Shown here one piece after another: positions 15,410 to 23,196 of a DNA stretch of 64,000 nucleotides. Below the pieces are notes generated by a model that worked only from the letters and a program-made list of their open reading frames with translations, was not told the origin of the DNA and made no database searches. The DNA is from CAVVJA01 sp963809815 (GTDB taxonomy: Bacteria > Actinomycetota > Actinomycetes > Mycobacteriales > Jatrophihabitantaceae), in assembly GCA_963809815.1 (NCBI GenBank), contig CAWELM010000025.1, positions 1 to 64,000 on the forward strand. The letters run 5' to 3'. Every line of letters begins with the position of its first letter. Position 1 is the stretch's first letter. Both the position numbers and the translations under genes were made by a program.

Positions 15410-16087
15410 GTGAGCGGTACCGGATACGAGTCCGTTGACGCCGGACGCCTGTCGGACGCGCTCGCGGATCGATTCGTATCCATCCGGAGCGATCATCCGC
15501 TGCGCGTAGCAGTCGACGGTCCGCGGGCCGCGTCGCCGATTGCCCTCGCCCGCAACCTGCTCGAGCCGCTACGGGCGCGAGGTCGGGTCGCTGAGATCAT
15601 CGACGCCGAGACGTTCTGGCGCGATGCGTCCCTGCGCTACGAATGGGGTCGCACGGACCTGGAGGCGTTCGCGCACTACTGGCTCGACGCGGACGCGCTC
15701 CGACGCGAAGTGCTCAGTCCACTCGGACCGGGTGGCAGCTCGAGGTTCCTGCCCGCGCTCCGAGATCCGGCCACGAACCGCTCGGTTCGCGCCGCTCCGA
15801 TTCCGGTGCCGCCTAACGCCATCGTGCTGGTCGCCGGCGAGTTGCTGCTCGGCCACGGGCTGCCATTCGACTACACCGTCCATCTCGCGGTGGATTCCGG
15901 CGCGCGGCAGCGGTTGACCCCTCCGGAATGGCAGTGGACCCTTCCAGCGCACGATTCGTACGACCGCACCGTGCGGCCTGCGGAGCTCGCTGACATCGTC
16001 GTGCGATACAACGACCCGCGGCACCCGGCGATGCGAATCGGCCAGCAGGATCAGATCTCGCCCGACAACCAGCAGTCGATGAGATAA
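15410..16087 (+). CDS. Uridine kinase-like P-loop protein with degenerate Walker A
   Basis: The protein (225 residues from GTG 15410) follows the layout of actinobacterial uridine-kinase-like proteins: LRVAVDGPRAASPIALA, then IIDAETFWRDASLRYEWGRTDLEAF, VLSPLGPGG and a C-terminal DYTVHLAVD...RYNDPRHP. The Walker A position that normally reads GxxxxGK(S/T) is DGPRAASPI: both the invariant Gly and Lys are missing. Nucleotide phosphorylation is therefore doubtful. The exact start is uncertain, since GTG 15395 and ATG 15344 are in frame and none has a convincing ribosome site. Its 3' end overlaps the convergent nudC gene by 37 nt. Confidence 0.65.
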   Translation: MSGTGYESVDAGRLSDALADRFVSIRSDHPLRVAVDGPRAASPIALARNLLEPLRARGRVAEIIDAETFWRDASLRYEWGRTDLEAFAHYWLDADALRREVLSPLGPGGSSRFLPALRDPATNRSVRAAPIPVPPNAIVLVAGELLLGHGLPFDYTVHLAVDSGARQRLTPPEWQWTLPAHDSYDRTVRPAELADIVVRYNDPRHPAMRIGQQDQISPDNQQSMR

Positions 16088-16968
16088 CGCGAGATCGACA
16101 GCTTCGGGGAGATGCGCTGCAGGACCATACCCGGCTCGTCCTCGGCGGCCGTGTCCGTGCGTGCCGCCGCGCGGGCAACCTCCTGGCGAGTGAACCAGCC
16201 GGCCTCAGTGACCTCGATGCCGTCGACCTGCAACGTGGGGTCGCCATCGACGCGGGCGACGAACCCGACCATGAGCGACGACGGGAACGGCCAAGGTTGG
16301 CTCGCGACGTAGCGCACATCGGTAACTCCGACTCCGACCTCTTCCCGTACCTCACGAGCGACGGCACCCTCCAGCGATTCGCCCGGCTCGACGAAACCGG
16401 CCAGCGTGGAGAACCGCCCCTCGCCCCACGCCTGGCCCCGGCCCAACAGGCACCGGTCACCGCCGTCGTGCACGACCATGATCACGGCGGGATCGGTGCG
16501 GGGGAAATGCTCGCTGGCATCGTTGGGACAGACCCGAATCCATCCGGCCTGAGACTCGACCGTCGGAGTGCCACATATCGGGCAGTGTGTGTGCCGACCG
16601 TGCCATAGCTGCAACGCGACCGCCGAGGTCAGCAAGGCCGCGTCCAGGTCGTCGGCGGCTGATGCGACTTCCCGAAGCGTGCCCCAATCGGCGGAACCGT
16701 CCGGAGCCGGCAGCGTGATCGAGAAGTACGGCACCTTGTCGACGACACCGAGCAGCCGGCGCGGGGCGTCGACCCCGTCGCTGGATGCCGGGTCGGTGAG
16801 CCGGAGCTCGAGGCGGTCGTCGGTACCACGGATCAGCGGCGACCGCCCGTCCGGAGAAACCACGATCACCCGAGCTCGCGACCAGGCGTCGGCCAGCCAT
16901 TTCGCGTCGCCCCGGCGATAGGAGGCCCGGTCGTAAGAAATCCGGGCAAGAGGTGGACGTTCTGGCAT
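16051..16968 (-). CDS. nudC: NAD(+) diphosphatase (NudC)
   Basis: The 305-residue protein has the NudC zinc-ribbon position (CPICG...RVCPND), the Nudix box GFVEPGESLEGAVAREVREE and the NudC-specific SQPWPFPSSLM. It hydrolyses NAD(H) to NMN(H) and AMP and can remove NAD caps from RNA in characterised members. The fourth ribbon Cys is replaced by Asp, a change I recall in other actinobacteria. ATG 16968 overlaps the stop of the upstream peptidase gene by one base (TGATG), so it is translationally coupled and is the last gene of a five-gene minus-strand operon. Confidence 0.92.
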   Translation of the reverse strand: MPERPPLARISYDRASYRRGDAKWLADAWSRARVIVVSPDGRSPLIRGTDDRLELRLTDPASSDGVDAPRRLLGVVDKVPYFSITLPAPDGSADWGTLREVASAADDLDAALLTSAVALQLWHGRHTHCPICGTPTVESQAGWIRVCPNDASEHFPRTDPAVIMVVHDGGDRCLLGRGQAWGEGRFSTLAGFVEPGESLEGAVAREVREEVGVGVTDVRYVASQPWPFPSSLMVGFVARVDGDPTLQVDGIEVTEAGWFTRQEVARAAARTDTAAEDEPGMVLQRISPKLSISRYLIDCWLSGEI

Positions 16969-18326
16969 CAAGACGGTTGCCCGTCCGGCACCACCCTCGT
17001 CAGTGCCTGCAGGGGTGTAGCGATGCTGGCCGCATCGCCGACCACTACCGTCACGAGCCGCGCCGGAGCGAAGAACTCGGCGGCCGCCGCGCTGACTTCC
17101 GCGTTGGTGACCTTCGCCAGCCGTCGCGGATGCTCGATCATCCAATCCAGGCCCAATCCGGTACCGAGCAAACTCGACAGGGTCGTCGCCAGCCCGGCCT
17201 GAGTGGCTGTCGACAGCGCAAGCGTGCCGATCGCGTACTGCCGCACCGACTCGACCTCGCCGTCGGTCACCGGCAACGCCGAGATCTTGCCGAGTTCATA
17301 GGCCGTTTCCAGCAGAGCCGGCGCAGTCACCTCGGTCGCAACGTCCGCGTCGAGCACTAGAGACGAGCCGAGCACGTTGTGTTCGATCCGGCTGTGCGGA
17401 CCGTAGGTATAGCCCTTGTCCTCACGGATGTTCTCGTTCCAGCGCGAGGAGAAATAGCCGCCGAAAACGAGATTCGCCAATTGCAGAGCCGGATATCCGT
17501 CGGCATCACGTCGAAGCGCAACACCGCCCAGCCGGAGGGAGGATTGCACCGAGCCCGGCCGATCAACGAGGACGACCGGACCGTTCTCGAACGACGGCAG
17601 GGCGGGCACCCGCTCCGCTCGGCCGGTCCCATCCCAACTCGCTAGCGAATCGGACACAACGTCCAACGTCCGCGCCGGCGACACATCGCCCACGATCACG
17701 AGTACGGCGCTGGCCGGCCGGACCCGCTCGGTATGCAGCCGAACCACCTGCTTGCGCGTCACGGTCGACACATCAGCGACCCGCGGGAGCTCCCGAGCGT
17801 AAGGATGGTCGCCGTACATCCGGCGAGCGAGAGACTCGGCTGCGACGACGCCGGCCCGCGACCTCGCGATGGTCAGCCGCTCGACCAGACGCGCGCGCTC
17901 ACGCGTGACTTCGTCGGCCGGATAGCGGGCGGACGTGAGCACGTCGGCCATAATCACCAGTAGTGGCGCGAGATTCGTTGCAAGCGTATTGCCGGCCAGG
18001 AGGAAGCGATCGGCGTCGACGCTTGCGCTCAGGTCGCCACCCAGTGCCTGCACGGCCGCCGCCAGATCGCCCCGGTCGTATCGATCCGTGCCGGAAAGGA
18101 CGGTGTCGGACAGCACAGTGGCGCGCGCGGAATGCTTGGGTTTGGCCGACAGAAATGGCACCCGGAGCCGCACCTCGACGAGGGGAACATCGCGCTTACG
18201 CACGACAACCACCCGCAGCCCGTTGTCGAGAGTCCGTTCGGAGCTGCTCGGCTTCCGCGGTCGACGGGGGCTCGTCAGCGGCGGAACGGGCTTTGGCCCG
18301 GCCGCCCGACTCTTCGCGGGACTCAT
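16968..18326 (-). CDS. M16 family peptidase-like protein, non-catalytic subunit type
   Basis: The 452-residue protein has the M16 fold (NGLRVVVVRKRDVPLVEVRL at the start; GGYFSSRWNENIREDKGYTYG in the C-terminal half, the R/Y pair). At the position of the HxxEH zinc motif it reads SARATVLSD, with no ligands. It is thus the inactive partner of a heterodimer like those of the mitochondrial processing peptidase and bacterial YmfF/YmfH-like pairs. Its ATG overlaps the stop of the catalytic gene (ATGA), which fits equal production. The N-terminal 30 residues are Pro/Lys/Arg-rich with no signal peptide. Confidence 0.88.
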   Translation of the reverse strand: MSPAKSRAAGPKPVPPLTSPRRPRKPSSSERTLDNGLRVVVVRKRDVPLVEVRLRVPFLSAKPKHSARATVLSDTVLSGTDRYDRGDLAAAVQALGGDLSASVDADRFLLAGNTLATNLAPLLVIMADVLTSARYPADEVTRERARLVERLTIARSRAGVVAAESLARRMYGDHPYARELPRVADVSTVTRKQVVRLHTERVRPASAVLVIVGDVSPARTLDVVSDSLASWDGTGRAERVPALPSFENGPVVLVDRPGSVQSSLRLGGVALRRDADGYPALQLANLVFGGYFSSRWNENIREDKGYTYGPHSRIEHNVLGSSLVLDADVATEVTAPALLETAYELGKISALPVTDGEVESVRQYAIGTLALSTATQAGLATTLSSLLGTGLGLDWMIEHPRRLAKVTNAEVSAAAAEFFAPARLVTVVVGDAASIATPLQALTRVVPDGQPS

Positions 18327-19654
18327 CGCGCTCCCCCGGCAATCAGTTCGACGACGGCCCGCCGCTCCGGACTCAGCGCGGCCGCAGCCGCCTGAACATC
18401 TGCCTCGGTCACGGCGGTTAGCCGGTCCGGCAGCTCCGAGATCAGCTCAGCCCGACCGAAGATCAACTCGAACTTGGCGAACTCGAGAGCTCGCGACAGC
18501 ACGGCATCCATCTCCCGGAACAAGACGCTGACCGTCCGGGTGCGAACCCGGTCGAGCTCTCCCGGCTCGAGACCGTCTGCGGCAAGGCGGGCCAGTTCTT
18601 GGTCCACAGCAGCGAGTATCCGTTCCAACGATTCGGGATTCGGGTAATGCGCGGTGATGGTGAATGCCGTTGGGTCTCGCTCATCGAACGGATCTCCAAA
18701 CTCGCCGAGGTACGCGGACACGTCGGTGACCGCACGATCCCGGTGGACCAACCGGCGCTGCAGCCGGGAGGCGTCACCTTCGGTCAGGATCTCGGAGAGC
18801 AGTACCCCAGCAAGATGCTCATCGAGCTGGGCCACCGGATCCGGCACGCGATAGCCGATCGCGACCGCGGGGATGGGTGCGTGGGCGTCCGTGGTTACGG
18901 CCCGACGCTCCGAGGTGAGTGGTGGCTCGCCAAAATCGGGCCGCACCGGCCGTCGCCGCTTGGGAATTCCCCCGAAATGCTTCTCGATGAGATCGACCGC
19001 CTGGTCGACGTCCAAGTCGCCGGCCACCGCGAGAACCGCATTGGCGGGCGCGTAGTAGCGGTGGAAGAAGTCCGTCGCGTCCTCGACCGTCGCGCTTTCC
19101 AGATCGACGAAGCCACCGTAGCCGTTGTGCGCGTTGGGAAAAGTCTCGAACAGGACGGGCGGCAGCTCCAGCCAGGGGAAGCCCCCGTACGGCCGGTTGA
19201 GAACGTTGACGCGAATTTCTTCCTTCACCACAGCGATCTGATTGGCGAGATTCTCCTCAGTGATTCGAGGGGAAAGCATGCGGTCGGCCTCGAGGAACAG
19301 CCCGCGTTCCAGGGCATTAGAGGGCAGCGCCTCGAAATAGTTGGTGTAGTCGAAGTGGGTGCTGCCGTTGAACATGCCGCCGGAAGACTGTACGTACCGG
19401 AAATGCTCGAGCTTCTCGAGATTCGCCGAGCCCTGGAACATCAGATGCTCGAACAGGTGGGCAAAGCCGGTGCGGCCCTCCGGCTCGGAGCGGATGCCGA
19501 CGTCGTAGAGCACGGCGATGCCCACAACGGGTGCCGATCGATCCGGCGCTAGGACGACCCGCAAGCCGTTGGACAACGTCACATGGTGCAGGTCGAATGA
19601 GGGGCTGGGTAATGGGGCACCGTCGGATCGGCGGCGCGAGACGGCTGCAGGCAC
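18323..19654 (-). CDS. M16 family zinc peptidase, catalytic subunit
   Basis: The 443-residue protein contains GFAHLFEHLMFQGS, the inverted zinc motif HxxEH near residue 65, and the distal Glu in the helix that ends VKEEIRVNVLNRPYGG. The YDVGIRSEPEGRTG and C-terminal VPDPVAQLDEHLAGVLL segments fit the M16B group. With the next gene it should form a clamshell heterodimer that degrades short peptides in the cytoplasm. GTG 19654 is preceded by AAGGTGGA. It follows the lipoprotein gene by 36 bp. Confidence 0.92.
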   Translation of the reverse strand: MPAAVSRRRSDGAPLPSPSFDLHHVTLSNGLRVVLAPDRSAPVVGIAVLYDVGIRSEPEGRTGFAHLFEHLMFQGSANLEKLEHFRYVQSSGGMFNGSTHFDYTNYFEALPSNALERGLFLEADRMLSPRITEENLANQIAVVKEEIRVNVLNRPYGGFPWLELPPVLFETFPNAHNGYGGFVDLESATVEDATDFFHRYYAPANAVLAVAGDLDVDQAVDLIEKHFGGIPKRRRPVRPDFGEPPLTSERRAVTTDAHAPIPAVAIGYRVPDPVAQLDEHLAGVLLSEILTEGDASRLQRRLVHRDRAVTDVSAYLGEFGDPFDERDPTAFTITAHYPNPESLERILAAVDQELARLAADGLEPGELDRVRTRTVSVLFREMDAVLSRALEFAKFELIFGRAELISELPDRLTAVTEADVQAAAAALSPERRAVVELIAGGAR

Positions 19655-19690
19655 CGATCCACCTTACGGGTGCCGATCCCGGTCGGCGCG

Positions 19691-20377
19691 TCAGCTGACC
19701 GTGATGGTCTTGATGACGGCCGGCACATCGGCCCACAGGTTCGACACGATGTCCGGGATGGTGACATACCAGACCGCGTCGAGACCGTTGCCGCTGTCGA
19801 TCACCGCGATCCAGAGCCGTTCTTTCGTGACCTTCAATTTGCTGGTTTTCACGTAGGTCGGGTTGAGGGTGATCGTCGTCTGCACGACATGGGCCGGCCG
19901 GCCGCCGATCGTGGTATCCACACTCGAGTCCTGGGTGGACGTCGGATTGGTGCCGTAGTCGGTCTTGGCCAGGCTGGCCGAGATGTCCTCCGAGAGTTCC
20001 CGGAGGGTTCCGTTCTGGTCCGGTGGCAGGACACCGGAGCCCTCGCCGAGGAACCAGTTGACGTCGACCTCTTTGGATAGCTCGAGCGTCCAGATCTCCG
20101 AGTTGTCCGGCTTGAGGTCGGGCGAGATACACGCGTAGCTCAGACCAGCCTTCGGGTCGGTGGCTTTGGGGCAGCCTTGCGCTGCGGCCCCGCTGCTCGG
20201 GGCGCTCGGAGTCGAATCCGGCGGACCGGACGATGGCGACGCTGACGGGAAGTCAGGCTGGCTCGATGCGCCCGGTGCACCAGCGCGGACGCCCCGGCCG
20301 TCAACCTCGGCCGAGCAGGACGCCACCAGTAGGGCCGCCAGGCCGCCGAGTGCGACGACGATCCACCGACGCGTCAC
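19691..20377 (-). CDS. Secreted lipoprotein of unknown function
   Basis: The 228-residue protein has a classical lipoprotein signal (RRWIVVALGGLAALLVASCS, Cys 21 as lipid site), a Pro/Ser-rich linker and a globular C-terminal domain that begins CPKATDPKAGLSYACISPDL. The two Cys in that region may form a disulfide. I do not recognise the domain, though the layout resembles many actinobacterial substrate-binding or LpqN-like lipoproteins. Its GTG overlaps the stop of the M20 peptidase by 4 nt, so it is coupled to it. The peptidase-lipoprotein-peptidase order hints at a role in peptide handling at the cell surface, which is only inference. Confidence 0.75.
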   Translation of the reverse strand: MTRRWIVVALGGLAALLVASCSAEVDGRGVRAGAPGASSQPDFPSASPSSGPPDSTPSAPSSGAAAQGCPKATDPKAGLSYACISPDLKPDNSEIWTLELSKEVDVNWFLGEGSGVLPPDQNGTLRELSEDISASLAKTDYGTNPTSTQDSSVDTTIGGRPAHVVQTTITLNPTYVKTSKLKVTKERLWIAVIDSGNGLDAVWYVTIPDIVSNLWADVPAVIKTITVS

Positions 20378-21780
20378 CTCCGAGTACCCAACCCCGCGCG
20401 GCCGAGACGCGCATACCCAGCCCAGAGCAGGGCGGCTGCCTCAGCGCCGCGATACAGCATCGACAGGTTCACCTTTTCGTTAGGAGCATGAATCTGGTCG
20501 TCGGGAAGACCGACTCCTAGAAATACCATCGGCACGCCGAGACACTGCGCGATGGCTGCTTCTGGCCCGCTGCCGCCCTCTCGGGTCGGCAGCACTGGGA
20601 GACCGTCAAACGCCGCACTGATGGCTTCGGTGAGCACCTGGTAGGCCGGGGTGTCGATCGGCACCAGGCACGGGGCGACCCCCTCGCCTTCCCACTCGAT
20701 ACGCGACAAAACGCCATCCGGCGTGTGCAGGGCGACGAACGACTCCACCGACCGGCGGATCGCGGCCGGGTCTTGGGCGGCCACGAGCCGGAAGGACAGT
20801 TTCGCTTGGGCGTCGCTCGGCACGATCGTCTTGTGGCCGGCACCTTGATACCCACCGCCCAGGCCGTTCACGTCCGCCGTCGGACGGGCACCTACCCGTT
20901 CGAGCGTGCTGTAGCCCGCCTCCCCGACGAGGGCGCGGGATTGCGCAACAGCCAGGAAGTCCGCGGGGTCGAACGGCACCCGCCCGAACAGCTCGCGCTC
21001 CTCGGCCGACAACGGCACAACGTCGTCGTAGAACCCCGGAACTTGTACCCGGTGGTGTTCGTCGTGCAACCGGCTGACCAGTCGGGCGATCGCCGCAGCC
21101 GGGTTCGGAACCGCCCCGCCGAAGACGCCGGAGTGCAGGTCGAGATCCGGGCCATGAAAGAACACGGTGCACGCGACGAGTCCTCGCATACCGGTGACCG
21201 CGCTCGGGCGGTCGGGCGCGATCATGCCGGTGTCCGTGATGACGACGACGTCGCAGTCGAGTCGATCCCGGCGCTGCGCGAGCAGATCCGCGAAGTGCGG
21301 AGACCCGGACTCCTCTTCACCCTCGATGAGCAGCTTCAGGTTCACGGCTGGGCTCGTGCGCCCGGCGGCGGCCAGATGGGCCCGCAGGCCCAGCAGATGG
21401 AACAACAGCTGACCTTTGTCGTCGGACGCGCCCCGGGCGCGTAGGACGTCGCCGTCGACGGTTGGGTCGAATGGGTCAGAGTGCCATTGTTCGATCGGGT
21501 CGACGGGTTGCACGTCGTGGTGACCGTAGACCAGGACGGTTGGTGCGTCGCGATCAGCACTGCGCCACTCGGCGAACACGGCCGGCATCCCTCGCGTCTG
21601 CCAGATCTCGACCCTTGGGAAGCCGGTGCGCTCGGCCGCGGCGGCGAACCACTCCGCGTTCTGGCGAACGTCGACGTGATGCTCCGGTAGTGCGCTGATG
21701 CTTGGTATCCGCAGCCACTGATCCAGATCCGCCAGCAGGTCGGCCCGGTGCTCAGCGACGAAATCTCGCTCAAACGTCAT
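20374..21780 (-). CDS. M20 family metallo-dipeptidase
   Basis: The 468-residue protein has the M20 metal and catalytic residues in order: GHHDVQPV, GASDDKGQLLFHL, EGEEESGS, the DTGM segment, and GGSGPEAAIA with HAPNEKV near the end. The LHSGVFGG stretch marks the lid domain. It is closest to the dipeptidase (carnosinase/CNDP-like) branch, which cleaves dipeptides with a two-metal centre. ATG 21780 was chosen because homologues start just before ERDFVAEHRADLLADL; the frame is open upstream but antisense to the oxidase gene. It is the first gene of the M20-lipoprotein-M16-M16-nudC operon. Confidence 0.92.
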   Translation of the reverse strand: MTFERDFVAEHRADLLADLDQWLRIPSISALPEHHVDVRQNAEWFAAAAERTGFPRVEIWQTRGMPAVFAEWRSADRDAPTVLVYGHHDVQPVDPIEQWHSDPFDPTVDGDVLRARGASDDKGQLLFHLLGLRAHLAAAGRTSPAVNLKLLIEGEEESGSPHFADLLAQRRDRLDCDVVVITDTGMIAPDRPSAVTGMRGLVACTVFFHGPDLDLHSGVFGGAVPNPAAAIARLVSRLHDEHHRVQVPGFYDDVVPLSAEERELFGRVPFDPADFLAVAQSRALVGEAGYSTLERVGARPTADVNGLGGGYQGAGHKTIVPSDAQAKLSFRLVAAQDPAAIRRSVESFVALHTPDGVLSRIEWEGEGVAPCLVPIDTPAYQVLTEAISAAFDGLPVLPTREGGSGPEAAIAQCLGVPMVFLGVGLPDDQIHAPNEKVNLSMLYRGAEAAALLWAGYARLGRAGLGTRR

Positions 21781-21853
21781 GCTCGGACGGTATCGCGGTG
21801 GGTGTTTGACTGTGGACGGCATGACACAAGGTGGTCCAGGACGGAGGCAAGCG

Positions 21854-22990
21854 ATGGCCGAGCGAGTCGACGTGGCCGTAGTCGGCGGCGGCCTCATGGG
21901 GGCAGCCGCGGCGTGGGCGGCTGCGCGGCGTGGCCTGGCGGTCGCACTGCACGAACAGTTCGAGCCCGGGCATACGCGGGGCAGCTCGCACGGCAGCGCG
22001 CGCATCGTGCGGCGGGGCTACAGCGATGCGCTGTATACCCGGCTGACGGGCGAGGCATTCGAGCTATGGCGCGAGGTCGAGATCGCGGCCGAGGTTCGCC
22101 TACTTCGGATGGTCGGCGGATTGGATCACGGGCCGAACCGCACCGCGCTGGTCGCGAGCCTGCTCGCCGAGGCCGGGATCCCGCACGAGGTTGTGGCTGG
22201 GGCTGACGCCGAGGCCCGGTGGCCGGGCATGCACTTCGCCGGGCCGGTCGTGTATCACCCCCAAGCCGGGACGATGGACGCGGATCGCGCGGTAGCCGCG
22301 CTCCTGGACCTGGCCCGGCGCGCCGGCGCGACGATCCAGCATGGGAGTCGCGTCGCGACGGTCGAGCCGGTGCACGACGAGTACGCAGCAGTGCGGCTCG
22401 CTGACGGCCGCGAGCTCGAGGCGCGGTGCGCAGTAGTCGCGGCCGGCGCCTGGGTCGAGCCGTTGCTCGATGGCCAGCTCAACCTTCCGCCGCTGACCGT
22501 TACCGAGCAGCAGGTCTTTCACTTCCCCCGGCGCGACGAAGCAGCGCAGCCCTGGCCGTCCGTCATCCATCAGGACGCGATGGAGATCTATCACCTGCCC
22601 GGTGGTCGGGACGGCGGAAGCGGTGACGCCCGGAAGGTCGCCGAACACACGCACGGCGCCGCGACGACTGCCGAGAGTCGGGACGGTGTCGTGGACGCGG
22701 GCGCTCGCGAGCGGATCGTGCGCTACGTGAGCGAGTGGCTGCCCGGCCTCGTACCGATCCCGCAAGGAGAAGCAACGTGCCTGTACACCACGTCACCCAG
22801 CGAGGACTTCCTAGTCGATCGAGTGGGACGAATCGTGGTCTGCTCGCCGTGTTCCGGGCATGGGGCGAAGTTCGCCCCGCTGATCGGCGAGATGGTCGCT
22901 GGTCTTGTGACTGGTGATCGTCCAGTGCCGGATCGGTTCCGGCTCGCGGCGCATACGAGCGCCCTGACCGTGACTAAGGTCTCGCTCTAG
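21854..22990 (+). CDS. Sarcosine oxidase/N-methyltryptophan oxidase-type flavoenzyme
   Basis: The 378-residue protein begins MAERVDVAVVGGGLMGAAAA, the FAD-binding GxGxxG motif, followed by GSSHGSARIVR that is characteristic of the monomeric sarcosine oxidase family. Near the C-terminus GEATCLYTTSPSEDFLVD keeps the Cys to which FAD is covalently bound in that family. The reaction is oxidative demethylation or deamination of a small N-methyl or cyclic amino acid with H2O2 release. The real substrate cannot be read. GGAGG lies 6 nt before the ATG. A segment of about 30 residues around GGRDGGSGDARKVAEH looks like an insertion. Confidence 0.88.
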   Translation: MAERVDVAVVGGGLMGAAAAWAAARRGLAVALHEQFEPGHTRGSSHGSARIVRRGYSDALYTRLTGEAFELWREVEIAAEVRLLRMVGGLDHGPNRTALVASLLAEAGIPHEVVAGADAEARWPGMHFAGPVVYHPQAGTMDADRAVAALLDLARRAGATIQHGSRVATVEPVHDEYAAVRLADGRELEARCAVVAAGAWVEPLLDGQLNLPPLTVTEQQVFHFPRRDEAAQPWPSVIHQDAMEIYHLPGGRDGGSGDARKVAEHTHGAATTAESRDGVVDAGARERIVRYVSEWLPGLVPIPQGEATCLYTTSPSEDFLVDRVGRIVVCSPCSGHGAKFAPLIGEMVAGLVTGDRPVPDRFRLAAHTSALTVTKVSL

Positions 22991-22992
22991 GC

Positions 22993-23011
22993 CGCGCCGC
23001 GCGGCGGCGCG
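22993..23011 (+). terminator. GC-rich hairpin after the flavoenzyme gene
   Basis: CGCGCCGC and GCGGCGCG form a perfect 8-bp stem with a GCG loop, 3 bp after the stop codon. No U tract follows, which is common for actinobacterial terminators. Confidence 0.5.
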
Positions 23012-23048
23012 AGTGAACCTATTCGGACGCCCAGACCTGGGAGCCCTC

Positions 23049-23174
23049 ATGGTGCAGACCAGCCTGATCGGCACTGTGGCCATTCTGGCCGGCGTTGTCT
23101 TCATCGTCCGCGGCATGGACATCGGGCTGGGCCTGCGCCTGCGGCGGGCGAAGCGGCTGTCCGATCAGCCCTGA
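23049..23174 (+). CDS. Small single-span membrane protein (candidate)
   Basis: A 41-codon ORF starts at ATG 23049 with GGGAG five bases upstream. It encodes one hydrophobic helix (LIGTVAILAGVVFIVRG) followed by a basic tail (LRLRRAKRLSDQP). The positive tail predicts the C-terminus inside. It lies 22 bp upstream of the kinase-oxidoreductase fusion and in the same direction. I do not recognise a family. The good ribosome site and clear topology make it worth annotating, but there is no homology evidence. Confidence 0.45.
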   Translation: MVQTSLIGTVAILAGVVFIVRGMDIGLGLRLRRAKRLSDQP

Positions 23175-23196
23175 GCCGACAGCGACTCGAGTCACC

